In this document: positions 24,057-36,039 of the stretch, one piece after another
Position numbering within the stretch: position 1 is the first letter of the stretch
How the letters are laid out: every line of letters starts with the position of its first letter
Origin: Ophthalmolycus amberensis
Lineage: Eukaryota; Chordata; Actinopteri; Perciformes; Zoarcidae
Assembly: GCA_024529925.1 (NCBI GenBank)
Contig: JAFEUB010001104.1
Span: 5,001 to 69,000 of the forward strand
Reading direction: 5' to 3'
Length of the DNA: 64,000 nucleotides
Notes under the pieces: generated by a model
What the model was told of the DNA's origin: nothing
What the model saw: the letters and a program-made list of their open reading frames with translations, nothing else
The model's database searches: none
Made by a program: the position numbers and the translations under genes

Positions 24057-25192
24057 TTGTCTGGGAGTGTCTGGGACTGTTCAACATCTACATGCTTCCA
24101 CTAGCTCAGATTATGGAAAACAACAAAGTGTGTTATCATAATTATGCAGACGACACACAAATCTACATAACTATTTCACCAGGGGACTATAATCCCATAC
24201 AAGGGCTGGGTAACTGCATTGAACAAATCAACAACTGGATGTGCCAGAATTTTCTTCAATTAAACAAAGATAAAACAGAAGTAATTGTTTTTGGTACCAA
24301 GGACGAACAATTGAAAATCACCGCTCAGCTTCAGTCACTGATGTTAAAACCCACAAACCAAGCCAGAAATCTAGGTGTAGTTATGGATTCAGACCTCAAC
24401 CTGAACAGCCATATCAAGACAATTACAAAATCAGCCTCCTATCACCTGAAGAATATATCAAGGATTAGAGGACTTATGTCTCAACAGGATTTGGAAAAAC
24501 TTGTCCACGCATTTATCTTCAGCAGACTGGACTACTGTAACGGTGTGTTTACAGGTCTCTGTAAAAAGTCCGTCAGAAAGCTGCAGCTGATTCAGAACGC
24601 TGCAGCTCGAGTCCTCACTAAGACCAGGAGGGTGGATCACATCACTCCAGTTCTGAGGTCTTTGCACTGGCTTCCTGTCCAACAAAGAATTGACTTTAAA
24701 ATCCTGCTGTTGGTTTACAAAGCACTGAATGGTTTAGGGACCAAAATACATCTCTGATCTGCTGCTACCTTATGAACCATCCCGACCCCTCAGGTCGTCT
24801 GGGACCGGTCTACTTTCTGTTCCCAGAGTCAGAACTAAACATGGAGAAGCAGCGTTCAGTTTTTCTGCTCCACATATCTGGAACAAAGTCCCAGAAAGCT
24901 GCAGGTCTGCTGAGACCCTCAGCTCATTTAAATCAAGATTGAAGACCTTTCTGTTTGCTGCTGCCTTTAATTGAACCACATTCAATTAATATATTAATCA
25001 ATTTCCTGCATTTCTGCATTTTACTACTGAATTTTATTTCTTACACTGTTTCTTTAATTGTTTTTAAATCTCCTTTTCTTTTGCCTTATGTTTTGATGCT
25101 TTTAATGGTTTTATGTGAAGCACTTTGAATTACCTTGTTGTTGAAATGTGCTATACAAATAAACTTGCCTTGCCTTGCCTTGCCTTGCCTTG
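24057..25192 (+). mobile_element. 5'-truncated L2/CR1-like LINE (reverse transcriptase 3' part plus 3' UTR)
   Basis: The plus strand opens LFNIYMLPLAQIM and carries the reverse-transcriptase catalytic YADDTQIYI motif, then NFLQLNKDKTEVIVFG, SRLDYCNGVF, LIQNAAARVLTKTRRVDHIT and LHWLPVQQRIDFKIL, the C-terminal signature of fish L2/CR1-type ORF2. A one-base frameshift near 24740 (GGGACCAAAATAC) and a stop at 24755 split it; the frame resumes as YISDLLLPYEPSRPLRSSGT and runs to about 24975. The 3' UTR ends with AAGCACTTTGAATTACC, ATGTGCTATACAAATAAAC and five CCTTG units. The endonuclease and most of the RT are missing, so the copy is dead. It lies about 600 bp upstream, in gene sense, of the microexon. 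Confidence 0.9.
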
Positions 25193-25399
25193 GGAGGAGG
25201 CCAACGTTGGCGTCAACTGTCCTCCTGATTGTTTTAGACACAGCGACCGAGGCTGCATGCATCCTTGACATTCAGTTGATGCATAAGAATTATATGTGCA
25301 AACACTGTGCACTTCTGTTCTTTTTGTATCATGGCTGAGGAAAGTTTCTCTCAATATGTACAGTCACTCACTCTCCGGGACCGCAAGTGTTACGGAGAG

Positions 25400-25460
25400 G
25401 ACGGCTAGCTAACTAGTCAGCTAGCTAACTAGTCAGCTAGCTAGCTAGTCTCCGCATGCT
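25400..25460. repeat. Short CTAGCTAACTAGTCAG tandem repeat
   Basis: GCTAGCTAACTAGTCA is repeated twice and followed by AGCTAGCTAGCTAGTC. The motif is self-complementary and recurs in the cluster just to the right. Confidence 0.7.
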
Positions 25461-25534
25461 CTCCTGGCGGCGAGTTCGCTCTTCTAGTGTCGCCAATTGA
25501 CGCAAATGGATTGTTAGACCCAGCGCTAGCACAC

Positions 25535-25845
25535 TGTTGGGCTCATTTTCTGTAACCAGTGTAGCATGACAATATGGTGGAATTAGCATGGTAGCTAGCT
25601 AGCTAACTAGCCAGCCGCTAAATTAGTAAAAATGTAACAACTTCATGCCTAGGAAAAAAATGTAGGAAAGCACATTGCAAACAACAAACCAGTGGCAACT
25701 TTGTTTGGATCATTTTCTGGAACCAGTGTAGCATGAAAGCATAGCGCAATAAGCAAGCTAGCTAAGTAGCCAGCCGTCCGCGAGTGATCTTGCTAATTCC
25801 ACCACGCTTTAATGCTACACTGGTTACAGAAAGTAAGCCCAACAG
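25535..25845. repeat. Inverted/direct repeat cluster (54-bp arms)
   Basis: Arm 1 at 25535-25588 (TGTTGGGCTCATTTTCTGTA ... GGTGGAATTAGCA) is repeated in inverse orientation at 25791-25844, about 85% alike. A partial direct copy sits between them at 25705-25745 (GGATCATTTTCTGGAACCAG). TAGC-rich linkers separate the copies. It could be a small MITE or a local rearrangement. Confidence 0.7.
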
Positions 25846-28502
25846 CCGGCCATGTCTCCATCTCTCTAATAGTTTAGCCTGTTAGCAACATTTCTCTAAT
25901 AATTAATAGTAGATAGTAGAGAAAATAGAAGCATCTTTGTGTTTTGACAGTTGAGAGAAAGAAGTTCACCAACTACTTTGATTTTGGGGACGATTACAGA
26001 AGCTCAACTACATAATTACAAAGAAACTTCTGATGCCGACTCATCACATAAACACGGAATAATTCAAATTTCGATGGATAATATTTAATATATAATAGTG
26101 TCAACAACAATCCCTGTGCTATACCTCTGTACTGTACCAGCAAATTATATATTTTTACAGTTTAAATACATATTGTTCCTTGTCAAACATGTAAATCACA
26201 GTTCAAGTCAAAGTCAACAAATGAAGAAATAACTGTTGAGAGCACAGATGAGTGAATGTTGTCTGAGAGTCTAGATTGCATCACATGTGTTGAGAATAAA
26301 GAGAATTCCCTCAGTAATTAACCTCCTGTGTAGGTGGAACATAACTCATGTTTGAGCAGCTGTTCTGGGAGCTGCCTGGATCCCCAAATATTTCCTCTCC
26401 GCTGCAACTTTTAAAATCCATCTCACTTCATTTTGAAAATGGGAGTTGAAGGACGGAAGAAAAGAGGGTTTGTGAAAGAACGAGCGACAGGCCCGTGGGC
26501 TGCCGTGACCCAGATTTCAGAGCTCCGTGTGGTTCGTCCGCCGACCAAAACAGCAAAAGCATACGTGATCGGAAGCCACTGAGCTTATTTCACCAAATAC
26601 TTAAAGTCTACCTGGACAGCTTCTGCCTCCTAAATGATGTTGTTCAGCCTTTCTGTCTTTATGTAACATGTTGTTAAGTGTCTAACTTCCATTTAGAGAA
26701 TCTGTTTGACTCAGGTGACCACATGGAGAACATGCAGTAGATGAAAAATATAAAAAATGATGTATAAGTATTCAGCCTGAAGAAAGTTTGGACTTTCTTG
26801 ACACTAACTTGACTAAAGTGTATTAAAAACCATGTTATACGGTTTCCTCCAAGTCTTAACATTTATAGAATCTATTAATCAGAACATCACGCTCCATTAA
26901 CAATAACATTCAAACTTCTTACTTGTGTGAACCTTTGCTATAGTGAGGTCTGACCGAGAAAGTTCATACTGGAAGGGAAACCCTCCAGAAAGACTTTTAA
27001 GAAATCTTTCTAGATTAGTTTTAAATTTAGAAGAGGAGACAAAGATGAATATCACAAACACCAACAGTTCCTCTGTTAAACATGAGCTGCCATGTTGTTG
27101 CTTCTCTTCTCTGCTTTTAAAATCGGTTATCTTATTTACTAATTATAATACGATAACAATTTGATAAACTGTGGTTCATACGGGCTCTAGTAAAACAAAA
27201 TGACTGATCATCAGCTCTGAACTTTCACACTCAGACAGTCACAATGAACGGTCAGATGGCCGGTCAGACGACTTTAAGCTATGTTGAGTTATGTTTTTTA
27301 AGAAATGTATGCAACAATATTTACTGTCCGTTTTAATCAAACTCTGGTGTGGACCAAAACATCCGGTCTCCGATCTCTGGACCGTTTTCATGCCAACCCA
27401 GGGGCGGCCCGTTGCCGTCAGCGAACATTTCATTTGCATTTGTTGAGACGGACGAAGGTTAAAACGACTGAAGTCTGACGTTTGATCGACATCTCGGCCG
27501 AACACAGAAGAAAACAAAGTCCACAAAAACAGTGACGTTTATAACGTAAAGAAGATAAACTGGAGCAGAACAGACGAGTGTCGAGTTAGCATGAAAAGAA
27601 CCAGACTAAATAGAAAGAGTATTGATTTCACCATGATTCAGACCAACAACAGACAACAACTCCTCATTAAAAGAGTTCATAGGACATCACTGCATGAAGG
27701 GTAACCTGAGCACAGGAGCAAGCAGGAGTCAATGTGGCCATTAACACTGATCTCAGGCCTGTTTATCGGAGATAAACTCCGCTGCAGATACAGAAAGAAA
27801 GACCTTAAAGTAGTTTATCTCACAGGGAGAATGGCTCCGTTTCAATCTTTTTCTTTCTGGTTAAACTTATTGTTTTCGTTATGTCTGCTGTACTCATTAC
27901 CGTTTTAAACTGCCACATGGGCACATAATGCTGTTTGTCTGCAGTTTACATGTAACGTCTCCACGTTAGACACGTCTGCAGGACTAGAGTGAAAGCATCA
28001 AGATATCAATGAAAGATCATCATCAGGTTACACATTCACATGAAACTAAACAATCAATGATCTCACATTTCTCACCACTTTGCTTCCTGCTTTTTATCCT
28101 AAAAGAACATTAAAGCCGTCACCGGTAACGTCTCGACACACGGAGCCACAGCGCGCTCCGACCTCCGGCTGACTTCCTGTTTGGAACTTTGAAGGTTCAC
28201 AATCACAAGTCGACAACTAGGAAACACCATCATCACTGGATCATTGTGACGGAAACAAACTGAGGAATCGTGTATCCTGAGAGCTTCATTTATTCACCTT
28301 CCATTGGAAAAACCGGTGAAATCTACCACGAATAGTTTAATGCACCATTTTTGAACATAAAAGCTGTCTCCTCTCACACAACAGGGACGACTGACTGCAA
28401 TGTTCCTCAATCGCTTGAGCTGAAAATCCCCAAAGCGCCCATAGGAAGGTAGACGAGCCTGAACCGCATGACAAGTAGCCATCTTTGTACCCACCCACTT
28501 TT

Positions 28503-28600
28503 TATATATATATATATATATATCTCCTCTCCAGCCCCAAAACACACCAACACATGTGCATTCACTCACACATCTGCACACACACACACACACACACACA
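28503..28600. repeat. (TA)n and (CA)n microsatellites
   Basis: (TA)10 at 28503-28523 and (CA)n at 28577-28600. Further (CA)n lies at 28736-28758 and (GA)n at 28833-28862. Confidence 0.93.
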
Positions 28601-29097
28601 TGCACACACGTCGCTGCGGCAGCACGGACACACCTGGTCAACACCTGTCTGCAACACACACATTTAGTCAAAAGGGAGGCGAGGATGAGTGGTGGCGGTC
28701 TACTTGTCACATGCACAACATGCACATAACACACGCGCACACACACACACACACACACTCCTGCAGCAGCAGCAGCAGCAGCGTCACGCTTCAGTAAAAC
28801 GTCTCAGCTGAAGGAATGCAAAGACGGAGGTTAGAGAGAGAGAGAGAGCGAGAGAGAGAGAGTTACCGTTGTTACTTAATGAGCAGGTCGGCCGCCCCGT
28901 GCATCCTCCCGCTCCACACGCCTCCCTCTTCTTCCTCCTCCCCTCCTCCTCTCCATCTCCATCTTTCTCTCTTTTTATTTTCTCCCTCTTCACTGCGGCT
29001 CGGTGTCTTCCTCGAGCCCAGAGGATCCGCCAGAGTCCTCCCTCACTGGTACCCGTAGTAGAGCCTCAGAGGCTGTTGGCATCTCTTCCTGCTGCTG

Positions 29098-29104
29098 TTC
29101 CTCC

Positions 29105-29137
<33 letters not shown>

Positions 29138-29203
29138 GTCCGTCACCCTCTCTCTCCTCTTGTCCCTGACTCAAACGATAAAAAAACACCCTCCCTCTTT
29201 TCG

Positions 29204-29248
<45 letters not shown>

Positions 29249-29722
29249 TGCTGCCGTTACTTCTCACTCAGAACAACCGTATATCACCCGGTTGCCTTAT
29301 ATGGAGAGGGAGGAAAAAAACCGGTGGGTTGCCATGACGATGGCAGACTCCACCTGTCTCTCTCTCCCCCCTCTCTCTCCCCTCTCTCCCCCCCTCTCTC
29401 TCTCGCTCTCTCCCTCTCTTCTCTCTCTCTCTCTCGCTCTCTCCCCCTTCTCTCTCTCTCTCGCTCTCTCCCCCTTCTCTCTCTCTCTCTCCCTCTCGCT
29501 CCCTTTCCCCCTCTCTCTCTCTCTCTCCCTCTCTGTCTCTCTCCCCCCCTCTCTCTGTCTCTCCCTCTCTCTCCCCCTCTCCCCCCTCTCTCTCCCTTCT
29601 CTCTCGCTCCCTCTCTCCCTCCCCTCTCTCTCTCTCTCCCTCTGCCTCTCTCTCCCCCTCTCCCTCTCGCTCCCTTTCCCCCTCTCCCTCTCTCTCCCTC
29701 TCTCTGTCTCTCTCTGTGTCAG
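29098..29722. repeat. Polypyrimidine (CT)n block on plus, GA on srcin1 sense strand
   Basis: Long CTCTCTCC-type tracts at 29098-29157, 29209-29247 and 29358-29722, broken by short unique inserts. The long plus and minus frames here are low-complexity artefacts. Confidence 0.93.
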
Positions 29723-29883
29723 TCCACCTTTTTTCGTCAGGAGATAGACGGTGTGGTTTGTGGTGAATAGACACAGCACATGAGAGAAGCAAAGGGAGGA
29801 GACGAGGGAGGAGGAGACGAGAGAGGAGGAGACGTGATGGACAGAAGCTGACGGGAGGCTTGGAGAAGGAGAGAGCAGACTTA

Positions 29884-30020
29884 AAGGAACAGCTCAACAT
29901 CCTGGGAATGTACTCACTTCTCTTTGATGTCGCTCTCACGTCGGTGGGTTTAAATACGGAGCAGGTTTAGCTTAGCTTAGCATAACGACTGGAAGCGGGG
30001 GGAAACAGCTAGCCTGGCTT
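29884..30020 (+). repeat. Fish dispersed repeat (GTTTAGCTTAGCTTAGCATA type)
   Basis: AAAGGAACAGCTCAACATCC, then GGTTTAGCTTAGCTTAGCAT and GGGGGGAAACAGCTAGCCTG match a phrase I know as very common in teleost genomes. The exact class is not certain. Confidence 0.5.
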
Positions 30021-31019
30021 TGAAGCTCCTAATAACACAAAGTGTGCAATTTGTTTGACAGAAATGTAAAAAATGACCCTTTCTTGGATGAACATCTCAT
30101 AAAGTTCTTTACAGGATGAATGATGATACGCAGTTATGTTTCAATAAACAGACGTTCATAACTTCACTGATGAATGCTGATTCATCTCCAATAATAAGTT
30201 TCACTTCGAACTCGTAGTCCGTCCGTAAGCTCCTTCAGGGCTTTAAGAGTTTGACCAAAACTAAGATCTTTCCCTAAACTTAACCAAGAAGAAAAGCCTG
30301 AGAGGCCTGAAGGGAAACCTTTTCTTCAGCAACTTTGTTGTCAGCGTGTTGGACTGAATGAGGCATTAGTGACTCATTAAGTTTAAAAAACACAAAGTCA
30401 ACATGTTGCGGGGTTGTATTATTTGCCCTCAGTGTGGTTATATGTCTTCCTGCCACCAGAGGAAGAACAAACAGTCTAAACTGCTCCACTTATCAGAGCC
30501 AGAAGCTGTAACAACAGACACTGACGTCGGATTTGACACTTTAAAACCACTTTATTCTACAAGTCTCGTTTAAAAATGTCACCCAAAATAAACCGTTTTC
30601 AGAAACCAGATCCTGTAAAAAACATTTAATTCTGCGCTTCTCAACGCAAATCTGAAGCCATGATCGACTCGTGTGAGACCAACAGTCACGGGACAATAAT
30701 TCAGTGAATCTTTGACTGAACAGAGAGGAGAGGCTGTAAAGATATTCATCGTTCAACGTATATACAGCACGTAGAGCCTCATTTCGTGTTTTGCTAACAT
30801 TAGCAACACTTGTGGGCCGTTGGAAACATTTTGGATGTATAGATTTTTTTGTATAATAAACGATGGAAGAAATACAACATGTTTCTTATGATTTATGGTA
30901 TTTTAACTGTGTTATAATGTCATAAATCTCTCTACCTCCAGCCCTGACTGTGCTGCTTCCATTGAGCTAAACTGTTTGGGGGTTCAGAGGGTCGACCCCC
31001 CGTCCCACCACTCTGAGAC

Positions 31020-31982
31020 CAGGGTAGGAAATTCACATATTTTTTTGGGGGCAATTTTTGCCCCCACTGACTGAAATCCAGGGGCATTTTCAAAAAATTG
31101 GGGGCATTTTTTGAAACATAACATTTAACCTTTGTTCAAAATAATAAATATACTTATTTAGGCTTACAGTATATGAGCAATTGTCATCAAATGGCAATAA
31201 TAAGACTATTAGGCAGTAGCCTACAGATTCAAAGTGTTTTCTTAGATTTATTTAACAAAAAACAAACATAAATCAGACAATCATATTCAATTTTATTCTT
31301 ATTTCTTTGTGGTTATTTATTGTTATTATTAAATGTTTTAAACAACTATTAACAATTATTAAGTCAACGATGCCTTGATTACATATATATCAGTCATTGT
31401 GTGGAATTTTTGAGAAGAACATTTTTATAGCACCTTAAACATTTAAAAAATGTGCCATTTGAAGGTACAAATTCAGTTCAGAGTTTTTACTTTGTAAAAT
31501 ATCTTAATTGACCGTCAGTCAGGTATTATTCATTTCCAGCAACCCTCAAATCAAAGAATAAAGACACTTTACGCACAATTTAGGTGTATTTTCCCTTTAA
31601 CTCACGAGATGCAGGTAGCATGTTTTATACTTAATGTGAATATAATTCATTTAATCTAATTTCCATTATGCAATACGTATACTTTGTTGGCATCTTATTC
31701 TGAAAACCGGATGTTGTCTCACGTTAATCTTTCCGTTAACTTTGAAAGTCCTTCGCTCGCTCCCGATCTGCGCCGTTTAAATGCGTTTACCGTGAATGTC
31801 AGGATATAGGTGCACTAACATGTGTCTGCTGAGTTGACCGCAGTCTCGCAGTCACAGGTCTGATTAAGAAGTGCTCCATTTTTTTCGGGGGCATTTTTTG
31901 CCCCTCTCCTAGTGATATCAGGGGCAAAATGATATTTCTTAGGGGCAGTTTTGCCCTTTGCCCTCGTGTATTTCCGACGCTG
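31020..31982. mobile_element. hAT-superfamily MITE with intact 8-bp target-site duplication
   Basis: The element begins CAGGGTAGGAAATTCACA and ends with the inverse of CAGCGTCGGAAATACACG (14 of 18 positions match). It is flanked on both sides by TCTGAGAC (31012-31019 and 31983-31990). An 8-bp duplication with CAG-starting ends is diagnostic of hAT transposons. Next to both ends lie repeated GGGGCA/TGCCCC words, as expected of subterminal transposase-binding motifs. The AT-rich interior (31130-31860) has no transposase frame, so it is non-autonomous. Confidence 0.88.
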
Positions 31983-33186
31983 TCTGAGACAGAACGCCAA
32001 CAGCACGGTGCGGTTCTGTTTGGACCGTCTGTCTCAGGCGTCCGTCAGAGCGAGAGGTGATCGATGGAAGAACGAGAAGAGGAGACGACGAAGACGAGCG
32101 AGACTCGACGGATCCATGAGTGTAACATTTCACATCCTGTTGTTTTCTCTCACTAAAAACCGCTTTTCTATAAAAACGCTCACGAAAAAAGGTCAAGAGG
32201 TCCTAAAAGAGGCCGTTCATTGCCTCAGAACGCTGGTCAGCGTCTGAAGCCCCCCCGAGGCTTCTCTTCCCATAATGCACTGGTGTGTGTGTGCCGACCG
32301 ATGTTGCCGCTATAAGAAACAGAATGTTCACATGTGGAGACAGAGAGCACTCACAGGCCTGAAGGCGGCTCTCTCCTCCATTTGTCTGGATCTGCATTAA
32401 AAAGACGTGCGAGAGGTTCAGCAGGTCAGGAGACGACAGAACAAGAAGATCGATTTATATTTCACAATGAGAAGAGATCCTCACTAACGCTGCAGCCTCA
32501 CTCTGAATATCTGCTCATGCAGTTTAGTTTCCTTTCAAAAGGTTCGATCTCTGAAACGTACAGACTTTATTTATTATGATTATTATTCATAACTTTGAAT
32601 CGAGAGCGTCTCGTAGCTGCGTTGATGCATTTGTTTTATGAATTCATTTGGCTCTCCTGACCTGCATGTGCTCAGTTAAAGCAACGATACGGATGAAACC
32701 TTCTATCATGCTGCATAGATATTGAGATATTTCTCTTAATATAATACATATTCTGATAAAAAGGCATTCATGCAGATCTCCTGATCACATATCTACTGAA
32801 TATCGTCCGATATCGATCTGCAGTTGAACTTTATTAAACTGTGGGAGGAACCGTGCGGTCTGTTACGTCACTCATACAAACCATTAGTGGATGGAAAGAT
32901 TCTCTCGACATTAGCGGTATAATTACTCATTACTCAGAGCGGTGAGGCGTATAAAGACACGATACTCTTCGTTTATATTCTATGTGTCTCAGCAGCCGTA
33001 TTTCTGACGCTGACGTGAGAACGTAAACACTTTATGAACTATTATTTTACAGTTGATTCACTCTAGTTCCTCTGATATTTGTCGTATTATTGTCATGAAT
33101 CCTGATTTACTGAGAGAAACACTACATGTCCTACATGAAACAGCAGAAGTTAATTATAATAAGTGATGTTCTTCAGTCTTTGTTAC

Positions 33187-33497
33187 CTGTCGTCCTGCGG
33201 CGGTGGCGGCGCCCTGCGACAGGCTGCCGGGGCTGTTGGAGAACTTGTTCTTCTGGAGGTCCATGAGGGCGTCTCTCTGCCGCTCGATGTCCGCCTTGTG
33301 GATGCTGTTCAGGGCCTCCAGGCTCTTGGCGGCCACCGAGTTGTGCCGGCGGTCCAGCGAGGAGGACGTGAACCCCCCATTGGTGTTGGTGTTGTCGGGG
33401 AACCGCCGGGCCCCGCGGCCGCCGGCCAGCGTGTGGTAATCCCGCGGGAACTCGGCATCGCTGGCGGAGATCATGGGGCCCTTTCTCTTCTCTCGAC
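33187..33497 (-). CDS. srcin1: srcin1 N-terminal coding exon (ISASDAEFPRDYHTL ... RRHNSVAAKSLEAL)
   Basis: 311-bp exon of the Src inhibitor and synaptic scaffold SRCIN1/p140Cap. It is bounded by acceptor CTGCAG|GTCGAG and donor GACAG|GTAACA, enters in phase 1 and leaves in phase 0. The 104 residues follow the known SRCIN1 N-terminus: MISASDAEFPRDYHTLAGG against human MLSADDAEYPREYRTLGGG, then ARRF, then DRRHNSVAAKSLEAL against ERRHTVIAAQSLEAL, then HKADIERQRDALMD against QKADADRKRDAFMD. After this the sequence departs. The HLKSKYPQHA...RMREQ stretch shared by human SRCIN1 and its paralogue KIAA1217 is replaced by LQKNKFSNSPGSLSQGAATA. The acceptor is the least certain boundary, since its polypyrimidine tract is short and AAAG|GGCCCC is an alternative. 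Assignment to the family is firm. The a or b paralogue is undecided. Confidence 0.88.
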
Positions 33498-33683
33498 CTG
33501 CAGCGGGTTTCAAGGAAAGACACGAGTGAGACAACTAACCACGCCTCATTATCACATGATAGAAATATGTAATATTGGGGTTTAAGATGAGATTAGTAAA
33601 AGAATAAAGTACAGACAAAGTTTTTCAAAAGCAAACGCTGTGAGTGTTGATGTGAGGACTGACGTCCTGGAGCATCGCTGCAC

Positions 33684-33710
33684 TGTGTGTGTGTGTGTGT
33701 GTGTGTGTGT
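33684..33710. repeat. (GT)n microsatellite
   Basis: About 13 GT units, some 190 bp upstream (gene sense) of the N-terminal srcin1 exon. Confidence 0.96.
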
Positions 33711-34429
33711 TTCTCTTATTGTCCCATTCACAACACAAACACACCTCCAGCTACACAGCTGCAACATCTGTCTCCTCCAACAACTGTCCCGGGGATCCCA
33801 GAGGCAAGAAGAAGAAACAACAACTAAGAACTGTTGTGGCGTGATGATCCGACAGCAGAGACGTCTCACGGTCGAGTCAGAACCAGTGAAGAAGAAGAGA
33901 CATGAAAGTAACAGGACGTCCTCTGGGGGGGGGGGTTAGTGCCCTCTTGTGACCGGAGACACACAAAGCACCGATGACTCGTGGAGGTGATCAGATCAAG
34001 TGTTGATGGAGTGAACGGTGAATAGTCACGCTCAAAGAGAAATATCTTATAAGTTACCAAAGCCTTGAGGGTCTTCTTCTGCTGAGGGACAGAAACAGCT
34101 CCACAGGTATTAAATATAATAGAACCAGGTCCTCTCAACTATCTACTGTAACCAGTGTACATGATGTCTGAATACACACACTTACTGTACAAACTGTGTA
34201 CAACACGCTCCTAACTTGTGTACTTAGAGGAGCTGCAGCGTGTCTCCCCGCTGTGGATCTGAGCTCCGCTGAGCTGCATGCTGGGTAACAAGAGATGAAC
34301 CGAAGCAGGAAGTTAAACTTCATTAGCTCGCAGTTAAGAAAAGGTACGAAAGAGAAACTGTGAGCGAGTGAAGCTACAGAACTTATTAATAACATTATGA
34401 ATTATCTGGTGGCAGAAAACAATTAAAGT

Positions 34430-34530
34430 GCATTTACTAAAGTACACAAGTACAATTTTGAGGTTACTGTAGTACTGATACTTTTACTCAATGGCAGACC
34501 TGAATACTTCTTCCACCACTGAGTTCATGT
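34430..34530 (+). repeat. Dispersed TTTACT/AGTAC repeat, copy
   Basis: CATTTACTAAAGTACACAAG, ACAATTTTGAGGTTACTG and ACTTCTTCCACCACTGAG belong to a well-known fish repeat family. Other copies lie near 16515, 43740, 46710, 47100 and 56190. Confidence 0.6.
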
Positions 34531-35392
34531 TCATTCATGTATTAAAAGCACGAGCGTGGCTTTGGTTTCAGACTAAATGAAAACTGGTGTTTTTTAAAAA
34601 GTGGAGCAGATTTCCCATCATGCCCTCTGACACCCTAAATGAAGAGAGTTTTATTCTCCCCCGTTCCTCCGTACCCCAACAACGGCAATATTTGTGTCTC
34701 AAGAAAAGTCCTTTGAGTCGGTCACAGATGTGGATCCTCCAATAGGAGCGCGGCAGCATGCCGGTGTGTTTCCATGGACATCGAGACGAGACGCTGTCAC
34801 TTTAATTCATGAGGAGCCTTCAGGAGACCCCGACCGTGTGTGTGTGTCTTCTTCAAACAACAACAGTGACGAGACGAGAACATCTGTCCCACATGTTGAA
34901 CTGTCAGCTCTTAATGTGTCATTTATATTCATATATACACACAGTCACAGCTGGAGCTGATCAGTACGACCAGAGCTCACCTGCTGATGACGTCGACTCA
35001 CTGGGATCTGAGGAGGACGTACTTTGGGGTTTTTTGTACAGATTTTTGTATTTGACTTCATTTCTAAATATAAGTGTTTGGTGATCGGAGTCCAGCTGAT
35101 GAATTCACCTTTAATTGGCTCACTTTGCTCAGGTTGTTGAATATTTAACGGTGATGTCGTCGCCATCAGGAACAAGTAATATTTCAGCTTCACTCACATG
35201 CATGGAGCTTATTTATATATTTATTTAGAACACATTAATGCTGCAAACATGTCGGTAAGCCCACAAGGACGGCTGTCTTGTAATTACCTCATCGGACAGA
35301 ATTCTCTTCAACATAACCCGAACACATGAAATCTATTTTCCCTTGCTGCTTCTAATATTTCAGACACAGAATAAACGGTGTGTTATCCCTCT

Positions 35393-35419
35393 CACACACA
35401 CACACACACACACACACAC
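35393..35419. repeat. (CA)n microsatellite
   Basis: About 13 CA units. Confidence 0.95.
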
Positions 35420-36039
35420 GTTATTAAAGCCGGCCTGTCCGCATGATTTATTATTTTGTGCTCATTACAGAGAGCTGCAGGGATGTTGGTATTTTGTAGC
35501 TCCAGCTGGAAGTTAGCCTCACACTGGTTCCCTCCGCAACAAACCAATGAGATCCTTCCATTAGGTTTGAGATCATCAAAGAAAAAGATTTATGATACAA
35601 TCATCAGAAGTAAAAAGCTAAAGTTCATGTTAGACACATTAAAAAGCTTCCATACACGGGAACAGGAAGTGTGAAAACACTCATTTCTGTGTTTGAGGGC
35701 TCGTTCCTGCAGCATTGTGTTGTTGAGCGGAGACCAGGAACCAAACGGGGGACTGTCGTCGTGCCACTGAAACCATATTTCAGCCGTCTGGGATGAATTC
35801 CAAGGCCACGTCCAAACATTTCTCATTACAAGGCGGATGGAGTGTGTGTGTGTGTGTGTTGTTAGTACAACCTTGGCTGCTGTTGGCCGCGGTCTGACAG
35901 AGGCCATTTGTTAGTTTTATGGCTTCATCGGGCTGAGGTCTAATAATTTGTACTTGTCTGTGTGCTTCACTCAAATTGACTTCAAATGATTTTCCTCCCG
36001 AGTGTTTGAGCTGTGGCTTGTTGTTGTTGTGTGGCTGCA

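Larger units (their letters stand above)
23455..33186 (-). other. srcin1 intron upstream of the microexon, 9.7 kb
   Basis: From right to left it carries a hAT-type MITE (31020-31982), a fish dispersed repeat (29884-30020), a polypyrimidine block (29098-29722), TA and CA microsatellites (28500-28760), an inverted/direct repeat cluster (25535-25845), a truncated L2-like LINE (24057-25192) and a TAAT-rich unique block (23790-23960). Bases 26000-28450 and 32000-33180 show nothing recognisable. Confidence 0.8.

Noticed and set aside
24458..24985. Minus-strand frames inside the LINE
   Set aside because: They are antisense to the plus-strand reverse transcriptase remnant, which has recognisable motifs.
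28869..29939. Long serine/leucine- and arginine/glutamate-rich frames on both strands
   Set aside because: Produced by CT/GA low-complexity sequence.
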